IMG/VR virus record: IMGVR_UViG_3300044715_001611
Location: 62,001-126,000 of that record
Source: a virus
Strand: one strand, 5' to 3'
DNA length: 64,000 nt
The notes under the pieces are model-generated. The model was given only the letters and a program-made list of their open reading frames with translations. It was not told the origin of the DNA and did not search any database. This document shows positions 1 through 6,975 of the stretch, in pieces; position 1 is the stretch's first letter; each line of letters opens with the position of its first letter. A program made the translations under genes and the position numbers.

Positions 1-163
1 AGTCGCATTTGCGGAAGATGTCCTGGATGATGCGGGCGGCCTCCGGGCTGTAGGGAGCCCCATCGCCAAGCTGCGCCTCCAATTGGATCATCTCCTGACT
101 GAGACGATCCAATTCATTGACGAACTTCGCATTCGTCAGTAATTCATGGTACAAGTCGAACAT
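1..163 (-). CDS. Partial hypothetical protein (N-terminal 54 residues)
   Basis: Read on the minus strand from an ATG at 163, the frame is open to the window edge. It encodes a hydrophilic, probably helical segment starting MFDLYHELL and ending IIQDIFRKCD. A weak GAGGTGG lies just upstream of the ATG. The same bases also read open on the plus strand at 2-142 (codons in register), but the minus translation has the more protein-like composition. If correct, this is the only minus-strand gene in the window and 164-267 is a divergent promoter region. No function recognised. Confidence 0.5.
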   Translation of the reverse strand, partial: MFDLYHELLTNAKFVNELDRLSQEMIQLEAQLGDGAPYSPEAARIIQDIFRKCD

Positions 164-267
164 GCCATCCACCTCACCGCAATCACTCCGCAAAGTCAAA
201 CCCGGCCAATTCCCGGCCGTCCGCTTCGGAACCGTCCCAACACTCAAACCAAAAACAATTGAACCAA
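164..267. promoter_or_regulatory. Intergenic region, probably divergent
   Basis: A 104-base gap between the probable minus-strand gene and the first plus-strand gene. No convincing promoter hexamers were identified. The end of the gap has the ACCAA context that precedes most starts in this window. The assignment rests on position only. Confidence 0.3.
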
Positions 268-762
268 ATGCCATCATCGAATCCGGCGACCACATCGCCG
301 AGCCCGTCCCCGCAAGACCCGAAGGAAGCGCAGCCCAGCGGCGCGCCGACCGCTACAACTAATTGGGATTACCTCTGGAAGACGCCGGGGCCTCGAAAGC
401 CCCGCCCCAAGGAAATCGCCAAACGCTACCCACGCCTGATGGCTGCCATCGGCGCTGCCATGAAGCGCTACGCGGAGGATCCTGCCACGCCGCCGGTCAG
501 TTCCATTATCCTGGAGCCTGACGACCTGCATCTGGATTTCCGCATCAGCCTGCGCACCGCAGACGGCACCACCAAGACCATCAAAGGCGACACCATCCTG
601 CCGGACATCTTCGCCGTCATGCAAATGCCGGGGGCCGTCAATAATTTCGAGGTCATCCTGCATCAGCTCGCCGTGAACCCGACACAGACGCGGTTCCAGT
701 CGCTGCTGCAGGCCCGCGTGCAAGTCGAACAAACTCCGAATGACAGAATTCTGGGCTCTTGA
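268..762 (+). CDS. Hypothetical protein, 164 aa
   Basis: The start is the ATG at 268 in the context aaccaaATG; an in-frame TTG at 259 is less likely. The first ~35 residues are Pro/Ser/Thr-rich and probably disordered. The rest begins around NWDYLWKTPG and holds an alpha/beta-like domain with a basic stretch (RPKEIAKRYPRL). No family is recognised. It overlaps the next gene by 23 bases, so the two are probably cotranscribed. Confidence 0.6.
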   Translation: MPSSNPATTSPSPSPQDPKEAQPSGAPTATTNWDYLWKTPGPRKPRPKEIAKRYPRLMAAIGAAMKRYAEDPATPPVSSIILEPDDLHLDFRISLRTADGTTKTIKGDTILPDIFAVMQMPGAVNNFEVILHQLAVNPTQTRFQSLLQARVQVEQTPNDRILGS

Positions 763-949
763 AGAAAGGGCAGCCCGGCTGCTTCAATTGGAAGAGATCG
801 CCGAGGGATTGCGGAATCTGGATTGGTGTATCGGATACGAATTAACCGAAGCGCAGCATGTCGAATTGGACGATCTGCGCACAAAAGCCTTTGAACTAAT
901 GAATAAAACAAATGAGTGCAGCACCAACAACAGAATCCCACGCCACTGA
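740..949 (+). CDS. Small hypothetical protein, 69 aa
   Basis: The ATG overlaps the end of the preceding gene, and the C-terminus overlaps the start of the RNase H-like gene. The product is acidic and probably helical (LLQLEEIAEGL near residue 15). No family recognised. The tight overlaps on both sides support a real coding region. Confidence 0.5.
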   Translation: MTEFWALEERAARLLQLEEIAEGLRNLDWCIGYELTEAQHVELDDLRTKAFELMNKTNECSTNNRIPRH

Positions 950-1712
950 ATGCCATCGGCAGATCGCCGCCAATTACCCCCAAAAACCAGAGCACGAGTT
1001 CTTCATCCTCTCCGACGGCAGCGGCTACATTGACGGCTTCGCCGGTGCGGCCGTCATAGTCTACAGCCCTCAGCATTGCTTCTGCGATCTGAGCACCATT
1101 GCATGGTCCGGCGGGGACACGGAGAGAGCAGAGTTTGAAGGGCTGCTGGCAGGTCTGCAGGGTATCATGAATCGTTGCAAATGGGACAATGGCGATGATT
1201 TCCAGATGCTGCGGATGAAGCGTCCGCTGGTGCATTGGTTGACGGACAGAGAATCGCTGGCCCTGGCCGTCGCCAGGAAGCCCGACGGCTCCACTTTCTA
1301 CCGCCGCAAATCCACCCCTGACCTATGGGCCCGGTTCGAGTGGTATGAGGCGATGTTCCGCATCACGCCGCATTACGAGTCCCGCAATGCCACGCCGGTG
1401 TTCCGCCTTATTGATCGGATGGCCTCGGACATGCGCGAGATGATGCAGCGGTATGCCGCAGCCTGGCCGCAGGATTTGAAATGGATGAGCGGCTACGAGA
1501 AAATATGGAAGGCGCCGGAATTGTTCGAGACGCACGTGGATGCCATGATCACCGCGCTCACGCCGATAGATCATATTGATGCCGAGAGGGAATCTCAGAT
1601 GCTGGCGATCCTGGGCGCGGATGTGTATCCAATCGTCTTGCAGACCGCCCGGAACGAAATTGCAAATGCGCCAATTGAGCGCCAGCACAAAACAAACAAA
1701 CCATTGTTATGA
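912..1712 (+). CDS. RNase H-like domain protein, 266 aa
   Basis: The N-terminal half shows the RNase HI arrangement of acidic residues: a first strand FFILSDGSGY (Asp), then RAEFEGLLAGL (Glu on a helix), then VHWLTDRESLA (Asp after a strand), followed by a Trp-rich segment around LWARFEWYE. This matches the D-E-D pattern of the RNase H fold. Such enzymes degrade the RNA of RNA:DNA hybrids, fitting primer removal or R-loop processing in phage replication. The C-terminal ~120 residues are unassigned. The start ATGAGT at 912 has the acaaATG context. The stop overlaps the sigma-factor start (ATGA). The catalytic assignment is by motif spacing only. Confidence 0.6.
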   Translation: MSAAPTTESHATECHRQIAANYPQKPEHEFFILSDGSGYIDGFAGAAVIVYSPQHCFCDLSTIAWSGGDTERAEFEGLLAGLQGIMNRCKWDNGDDFQMLRMKRPLVHWLTDRESLALAVARKPDGSTFYRRKSTPDLWARFEWYEAMFRITPHYESRNATPVFRLIDRMASDMREMMQRYAAAWPQDLKWMSGYEKIWKAPELFETHVDAMITALTPIDHIDAERESQMLAILGADVYPIVLQTARNEIANAPIERQHKTNKPLL

Positions 1713-2371
1713 TCGCTACTGAAGTCCCTGATGATTTACCAGAAGACCAACCACACCATCCTGACAATCCCCCGGAGCTGGTGGAGAAGCTAGTAACCGA
1801 GAACATACGCCTGGTTTCCCACATGCTGAAAGAATGGGGGGCGTTGCGTGGAGATTCGGAATATGACGATTTGTTCTCCGCGGGTATGCTTGGATTGTTC
1901 CACGTTAGCCGGCGGTTTGATGTCAGCCGTGGATTCAAATTCAGCGCTATGGCCTGCCTAGCTATTCGCCGTGAGATGTGTAAAGTCTATACGGCCCGTC
2001 GGCGGCAAAAGCGCGGAGGCGGAAGACCCGACCTTTGCTTGCACACGTCCAATTCGGAACACGGAGGAATACCCCTGGAGGATCAATTGATCGACGAGCA
2101 GAATGTGGATGGGTTGCAGGCGTTGCTCAAAACAGATGACGTAGCGACTGTAATGAATTGTGTAATGAAACTCACGGAGTCGCAGCAAAAGTTCCTCGCG
2201 TTGCGATTCGGGATGGACGGAAAAGATCCACACACGTTGGTCGCGATCGGAATGCTATACGGAGTAACGGGCGCACGAGCCGGGCAACTGGAAAGCAAAC
2301 TCTTAACGCGGTTGGCTTTCTTTATGAGGCAGGCGCAAAAAATTGACGAGACGGCGGAATGCCCATCCTGA
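1709..2371 (+). CDS. RNA polymerase sigma-70 family factor, 220 aa
   Basis: Region 2 is clear at about residues 24-95: an N..LV.. helix (ENIRLVSHML), YDDLFSAGMLGL and FDVSRGFKFSAMA, which correspond to the core-binding and -10-melting helices of sigma-70 proteins. Residues ~155-205 (LTESQQKFLALRFGMDG onward) resemble region 4, which contacts the -35 element. There is no obvious region 3. The protein would redirect host RNA polymerase, or a phage-modified one, to phage promoters. It overlaps the RNase H-like gene by an ATGA. With the RNA-polymerase-beta-like genes at 41-46 kb, it indicates that the phage encodes parts of its own transcription machinery. Confidence 0.85.
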   Translation: MIATEVPDDLPEDQPHHPDNPPELVEKLVTENIRLVSHMLKEWGALRGDSEYDDLFSAGMLGLFHVSRRFDVSRGFKFSAMACLAIRREMCKVYTARRRQKRGGGRPDLCLHTSNSEHGGIPLEDQLIDEQNVDGLQALLKTDDVATVMNCVMKLTESQQKFLALRFGMDGKDPHTLVAIGMLYGVTGARAGQLESKLLTRLAFFMRQAQKIDETAECPS

Positions 2372-2381
2372 ATGAAACCAA

Positions 2382-2618
2382 ATGAGTAAATCCTATTACC
2401 TCGACTACTATCGGGAACTCTGCCCGAGCGAAGAGGGTTGGGTAATTGGGCAACTGGCCGAGGAGCGCATCGCTGCGGATAAGAAAGAAAAGGAGTTGTG
2501 TGCCTTGCTGATGCGAATCCGCGAAGACTACAACCATCCGTGGCCAAATGAGAATTCCGGCACACATAACCATCGCACGACAACCTTCAACGAAATCACG
2601 GCTGTCCTCGCAAAATAA
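2382..2618 (+). CDS. Small hypothetical protein, 78 aa
   Basis: Starts at ATGAGT in the consensus aaccaaATGAGT context. It is a charged, probably helical protein (EERIAADKKEKEL) with a His/Asn-rich stretch near residue 60. No family recognised. It sits between the sigma factor and the SbcD-like nuclease in the same presumed operon. Confidence 0.55.
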   Translation: MSKSYYLDYYRELCPSEEGWVIGQLAEERIAADKKEKELCALLMRIREDYNHPWPNENSGTHNHRTTTFNEITAVLAK

Positions 2619-2631
2619 ACACCAAATCAAA

Positions 2632-3816
2632 ATGAGTAACAATACACAAATGCTGCCTGTCATGGCAGTCATGGGGGACACCCACCTCAGGTCGAGCCAA
2701 TACGGACGCACTTACCGAGGCGAAGACTTCTTCAACGCCGTCATTTCAGCAATTGATGTGGCTTACGAAGCCGGCGTCAAAACCATTATCAACACCGGAG
2801 ATCTGCATGACGTCAGCACCCCGGCATCGGCAGTCATCAACCAGCTCGTGCGGATCTGTCAGCACCTGAACAAAAAGCACATGACCATGTGGGTGATTCC
2901 TGGCAACCACGATCATTGCGAGCCAAGCTGGCTGTCCGTGCTTCAGCAGACGGCCGGGATGTTTGAGGGCGAACTGCCCATGCGGGCGCTGGTGGATACG
3001 TCCATAGCGATCGACAAAGCCGGACTGCATCGTCCAATTACCATCCATGGCATTTCCTGCCTCGCAGGCGACGCCATGCGGGAATTCCTGGCAGATCCCA
3101 AAGGCCCCAAAGCCGATTTCCTCGCATGGCACGGGATGGTGAAGGAATTCGCGGATTTCCCCAATGCGGACACCGTCTCCATTGCGGACTTTGAGGCCTG
3201 CCCGCGCTACCAGTCCATCCTGCTCGGGGACGTGCATGTGACGGACTACCGACGCTTCGGGCAACATGGCATCATCGGCTATCCCGGCTCCACGGAGCTG
3301 TGCAGCGCCACGGAGGCGATGCAGAAATACATCGGTCTCGTTTACGTCAGTCCGGATTGCAGCCATCATGAAGTGCAGACGCTACCCATCATGACACGGA
3401 AGGTGCTGACGCTGCGTGCGGACACGGAGGAGATCTTCCAGAAGATGCTGGTCGAGCAGGTCATCCCGACCAAGGCGGAGAAGCCCATGATCTTCTTCAA
3501 ATACAATCCAAACATCCTGGACTGCATGCCGCGTCTATTTGCGGCAGCCAATCCGGATTCGATCGTACGCGGCACGGCGATTGCATTTGATGTGTCGCGT
3601 CCAAATGTTGAAACCGGGGAGAACGAAGAAGCCCCGCAGGCCTATACCCAGGAGCAGACCCGCGCAAATCTGGAGGGACTGCTCACGCAATTCGTCCCTC
3701 CAAACTTCAAAGACCTGCACACGCTGGCAATGAAGCTCATGGACCCGGAGGCGAAGGCCACATCACTGCTGACGGACTACGTCGGCGCAAAACTCAGCAA
3801 ATCGAACGCACAATGA
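2632..3816 (+). CDS. SbcD/Mre11-like metallophosphoesterase (recombination nuclease subunit), 394 aa
   Basis: Calcineurin-like phosphoesterase motifs appear in order: GDTH (~residue 15), NTGDLHD (~57), PGNHDH (~90), AWHGMV (~165) and GDVHVTD (~200). These ligate the two metal ions of Mre11/SbcD/T4 gp47 nucleases. The start is the ATG at 2632 (atcaaaATGAGT); the frame is open further upstream but without that context. The likely partner is the SbcC/Rad50-like ATPase at 6972. Together they would process DNA ends and hairpins for recombination-dependent replication. Five unrelated genes separate the two, whereas they are usually adjacent. Length fits SbcD. Confidence 0.85.
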   Translation: MSNNTQMLPVMAVMGDTHLRSSQYGRTYRGEDFFNAVISAIDVAYEAGVKTIINTGDLHDVSTPASAVINQLVRICQHLNKKHMTMWVIPGNHDHCEPSWLSVLQQTAGMFEGELPMRALVDTSIAIDKAGLHRPITIHGISCLAGDAMREFLADPKGPKADFLAWHGMVKEFADFPNADTVSIADFEACPRYQSILLGDVHVTDYRRFGQHGIIGYPGSTELCSATEAMQKYIGLVYVSPDCSHHEVQTLPIMTRKVLTLRADTEEIFQKMLVEQVIPTKAEKPMIFFKYNPNILDCMPRLFAAANPDSIVRGTAIAFDVSRPNVETGENEEAPQAYTQEQTRANLEGLLTQFVPPNFKDLHTLAMKLMDPEAKATSLLTDYVGAKLSKSNAQ

Positions 3817-4316
3817 AACCTACTAAAGAAATCACCACCGGCGAGAAGATCATCGACTCGCGCGACGTCATTGCGCGAATTGATGAATTGCGCGGGGAAC
3901 TGGATGCGCTGGTTTCCAGTGTGACTTCGGTGGCAAACTCCGAGGATAGGGAAGCCGCACGGGAGCCGCTCGCCGACTGGTTGGGTATCGCAGTAGACGA
4001 GCTACCAGAGGACATTGACGCCTTTGCGCCAAAGCTGTACGGTGCTTACTACAAAAGCGATGAAGCGCATGAGCTGGCCGCCTTGGAAGCCCTGCAAAGC
4101 CAGTGCAATTATGGAGACTGGCGACACGGAGAGTCGCTCATCCGCGACGACTACTTCGAGGAATACGCCGAAGAGCTGGCCTCGGACATCGGAGCAATTG
4201 ACCGAAATGCCAACTGGCCGATGAACCACATCGACTGGAAGGCGGCAGCAGCGGAACTGACCCAGGACTACACCCTCGTCTCCTTTGACGGGACGGATTA
4301 CTGGATTCGGGCGTAA
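3813..4316 (+). CDS. Conserved phage-type hypothetical protein, 167 aa
   Basis: Overlaps the SbcD-like gene by ATGA. The C-terminal ~70 residues (ESLIRDDYFEEY, ELASDIGAI, NHIDWKAAA, FDGTDYWIR) are of a type I recall from many phage and plasmid proteins of unknown function. The N-terminal half is an acidic helical region with a possible helix-turn-helix-like LADWLGIAVDELPED. No catalytic motif seen. Confidence 0.65.
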   Translation: MKPTKEITTGEKIIDSRDVIARIDELRGELDALVSSVTSVANSEDREAAREPLADWLGIAVDELPEDIDAFAPKLYGAYYKSDEAHELAALEALQSQCNYGDWRHGESLIRDDYFEEYAEELASDIGAIDRNANWPMNHIDWKAAAAELTQDYTLVSFDGTDYWIRA

Positions 4317-4329
4317 CCCAACACACCAA

Positions 4330-4827
4330 ATGACTGACAAAAAAGACAAACAAGCACGACTCCGCGACCGCATCGCTACCTGCGTAGTGGAATCTCAGGA
4401 TGGAAGACCAGATCGCGCAATTCAACAGGCGACCGACCACGGACGTTTAGACTGGGCAATTGAAGGACTCAATTCGATCCTTGGGGGCATAATCCTGGAC
4501 ATCCTAGAAACGGACGACGCGCAAAAAGCCATTGATGATTTGACCTATTGCTCCCAACAGCTGGCCCGTGCGGCGCATGCGATCAACAAGGAGTTCCTCG
4601 CAAATCCACCAGAGGAGGAAGAGGACGCACGCAAATACAATGTCTTCCATCGGACCTGGTGGATTGAAAATCCAAGCTGGCCGAATGGCAGGGAGCCCGG
4701 CGCAGGAAAGAAGCATTACCTCGCCGAGGATGTGAGCTACGCAATTGCGCGAGCGATGTGCAAGGAATGGAACGACGAACACGATCCCGGTCCGCTGAGC
4801 GATAAGGCGGAATTCGAGGAAGCCTAA
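4330..4827 (+). CDS. Hypothetical protein, 165 aa
   Basis: Start chosen at ATG 4330 (acaccaaATGACT); the frame is open 45 bases further upstream. Predicted mostly helical, strongly acidic in the middle (PPEEEEDARKY). The C-terminal region contains EDVSYAIARAMCKEW. No family recognised. It is in line with the SbcD-SbcC gene run. Confidence 0.55.
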   Translation: MTDKKDKQARLRDRIATCVVESQDGRPDRAIQQATDHGRLDWAIEGLNSILGGIILDILETDDAQKAIDDLTYCSQQLARAAHAINKEFLANPPEEEEDARKYNVFHRTWWIENPSWPNGREPGAGKKHYLAEDVSYAIARAMCKEWNDEHDPGPLSDKAEFEEA

Positions 4828-4839
4828 AATCAAAAACAA

Positions 4840-5541
4840 ATGAGTGAGAAAAAAGACGAGCGAGCGAAAGACCAGGCAAAGGCCCAATTGGCCAGCATCC
4901 GCGAAATGGTCGCGGCGCTGGACCGCGAGACGGCGGCAAAGGCCTACGTCAAAGGACTGACCAAAGCCCAAATCATTGACCTAATCAAAGATGAGGAGGG
5001 AATGGGCTGCAATAACGATCGCGATGAGGATGATCTGCGCGAGGAGCTGACGGATAAAATCACCGACAAGACCATTGAACCGGCTGATTTCGAGTTCGAT
5101 GAGGAGGAGGAGGCCCGAGAGACGGCGGCAAAGGCCTACGTCAAAGGACTGAACAAAACCCAAATCATTGACTTAATCAAAGATGAGGATGATCTGCGCG
5201 AGGAGTTGACGGATAAAATCATCGACGAGACCATTGAACCGGCTGATTTCGAGTTCGATGAGGAGGAGGCCCGAGAGCGAATTCAGGAAGACCCGCTGTC
5301 CGTGCAAATGCGATCCGGGTGGTGCTACAGCAAGGAGGACATGGAGCCTGAGGAATACACGATCCTACTTTGCACGGGTGGGCCTGCCTGTCGGATCATC
5401 GGGAATTTGGATCGTGGGGAGCCTTGCTCTGCACGCCTGGAATATCAGGATTGGTTCACTCGCTGGGAACCTTATTGCATGGATCAGGAAGAAGAGAACG
5501 ACGTCATCAAATATGCCCGGCAATTCTGGTTCGGAGAATGA
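4840..5541 (+). CDS. Hypothetical protein with internal duplication, 233 aa
   Basis: The N-terminal two-thirds consist of two near-identical units of ~64 and ~52 residues, each starting ETAAKAYVKGL, containing QIIDLIKDE and ending PADFEFDEEE. The C-terminal ~60 residues (LLCTGGPACRIIG, ARLEYQDWFTRWEPY, YARQFWFGE) match a small domain that is common in phage and plasmid proteins, to my recollection, with unknown function. The duplicated part is very acidic, so a protein-interaction role is possible. Starts at ATGAGT in the aacaaATGAGT context. Confidence 0.65.
   Translation: MSEKKDERAKDQAKAQLASIREMVAALDRETAAKAYVKGLTKAQIIDLIKDEEGMGCNNDRDEDDLREELTDKITDKTIEPADFEFDEEEEARETAAKAYVKGLNKTQIIDLIKDEDDLREELTDKIIDETIEPADFEFDEEEARERIQEDPLSVQMRSGWCYSKEDMEPEEYTILLCTGGPACRIIGNLDRGEPCSARLEYQDWFTRWEPYCMDQEEENDVIKYARQFWFGE
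4927..5274 (+). repeat. Tandem duplication inside a coding gene
   Basis: A unit starting gagacggcggcaaaggcc at 4927 is repeated from 5119 with few substitutions. The second copy (about 156 bases) lacks an in-frame block of ~33 bases after the IKDE codons plus one codon later. All differences keep the reading frame. This indicates a recent in-frame duplication under coding constraint. Confidence 0.85.
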
Positions 5542-5551
5542 CCTACACCCA

Positions 5552-5842
5552 ATGACCACGAAACAATTCATCAAGAAATTCCCAGACTCGGAGATCAACG
5601 CGAACTGCCTGCAGGACATGGCATGCCCGCAGTGTGGCGCCCGTGGAGGATTCAATATCCAATTTACCGGCACATGCACTGTTTACGATGACTGCACTGA
5701 GGAAGCCGGAGATCATGAATGGGACAACGACTCGGACTGCATCTGCAATAGCTGCGACCGGGCCTCCTCCGTCAAATACTTCATCATTGAAGGACTGGAT
5801 GATGCCCTGCGAGAACGCCAGAAAACTGAAATACCAGAATGA
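5552..5842 (+). CDS. Zinc-ribbon-like small protein, 96 aa
   Basis: Start at ATG 5552 (cacccaATGACC). Cysteine pairs ACPQCGARGG (~residue 29) and CICNSCDR (~residue 68) suggest one zinc ribbon with an intervening acidic loop. No further family assignment. The stop overlaps the next start (ATGA). Confidence 0.6.
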   Translation: MTTKQFIKKFPDSEINANCLQDMACPQCGARGGFNIQFTGTCTVYDDCTEEAGDHEWDNDSDCICNSCDRASSVKYFIIEGLDDALRERQKTEIPE

Positions 5843-6975
5843 CCACCCCAGAACACCCCAGCCTCACCCGTGCCCGTGAGCTAGCACATGATTCAGGCTC
5901 AACCGCAGAGACGGCAAAAGGAATATGCCGCTGGTTGTCCTCCCGTTACGGCACCAGGTATCAGCGATGGCTGGAACGCCTACCCAAACAGACCACGAAA
6001 CAATACCTGAAGGCCGAGCGTGAACGCACAACAGATCCGGAAGCCAAGCGTGCAAGACATGATGTGAAATTCAGGAAAAAATACCTGCTACAATTGCGCC
6101 GCCGGGAACTGAAAGCCAAGCGCAGCACAGCCCATACACTCAGAGGCGTGACCGCATGGATGGACTCCTTCAATGCCCGGAAATCGGAGATGCGGGAGAT
6201 TGCACGGCTGCGCGCCATCATCAAAAGGCATGGCGTCGCCATCCCGCAATTGATCGCAGAGGCCCCCGGCACCCTAGTCATTGGATTCGATGCGGACTTC
6301 GCCCGAAAGCGCGGAGTGCCGAACATCTGCATGGTTGGTAAAGAGGCCACGCTGACTGCCACGAAGAAATCCTCCTACGGAATTCATTGCGAAGCCACAC
6401 CAAGCACCTGTGATCATCGTGGGCGCTGGAGTGGATATGAAAGAGCAACACACAGCAACTACGTCCGCTCCTTCGGCATCATCGATCGGAAAAATCCAAG
6501 GCTGCTCCATTACGCATTCCACACCACGGAACTGCATTTGGAATTGCCGGAAGGATACCAATGGCAGGAGGACAGCCTCGGGCTGAAGGCAGTCTGCGGT
6601 CCGGATGACTTCCATGTGACGGCTCCGATTTTATTGGGAGCAAATGCCGTCGGCGACATCGTAAGGCACCTGCAGGACAATGCCAATCGGCGCAACCTGA
6701 TGAAAGCGCAGATGGCTGCGGAGAAGGCGCACGTGGAAGGCGTCTGGGTCTGCCTCGCGGATGCTTTGCGTGCGGGCAATTGCAAAGCCGGCTGCCTGGC
6801 CTTCGCGGAGCGGCATCATATCAGCGCCTCAAGGCACTACCCGGCGCCGGTGCTGCTAGACATGGCAAATGGTGAAGCAGGGCGGGTGAGGCTGGCAATT
6901 ACTGCGGCTTCCATCCGACACAGAAAAGAAATGGAGCAGGGATTCGCCCTACTCGAAGAACATATCACAAATTGA
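5839..6975 (+). CDS. Hypothetical protein, 378 aa
   Basis: The basic N-terminal ~150 residues are rich in Arg/Lys and probably helical (YLKAERERTTD, LLQLRRRELKAKR). A mixed domain with several His/Cys residues follows (YGIHCEATPSTCDHRG). No recognised motif. It is located immediately upstream of the SbcC-like gene, whose TTG start overlaps its stop codon (TTGA), so translational coupling is likely. A DNA-binding role is possible from the basic N-terminus, but this is inference only. Confidence 0.6.
   Translation: MTTPEHPSLTRARELAHDSGSTAETAKGICRWLSSRYGTRYQRWLERLPKQTTKQYLKAERERTTDPEAKRARHDVKFRKKYLLQLRRRELKAKRSTAHTLRGVTAWMDSFNARKSEMREIARLRAIIKRHGVAIPQLIAEAPGTLVIGFDADFARKRGVPNICMVGKEATLTATKKSSYGIHCEATPSTCDHRGRWSGYERATHSNYVRSFGIIDRKNPRLLHYAFHTTELHLELPEGYQWQEDSLGLKAVCGPDDFHVTAPILLGANAVGDIVRHLQDNANRRNLMKAQMAAEKAHVEGVWVCLADALRAGNCKAGCLAFAERHHISASRHYPAPVLLDMANGEAGRVRLAITAASIRHRKEMEQGFALLEEHITN

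Noticed and set aside
2-142. Plus-strand open frame at the left edge
   Set aside because: It is the exact codon-register complement of the minus-strand reading. The minus translation looks more like a natural helical protein, though the choice is not certain.
162-362. Plus-strand frame beginning ATGCCATCCACC and overlapping the 268 gene
   Set aside because: Its translation is Pro/Arg/Ala-rich without clear structure. The overlapping frame from 268 has the local start context and continues into a more convincing domain.
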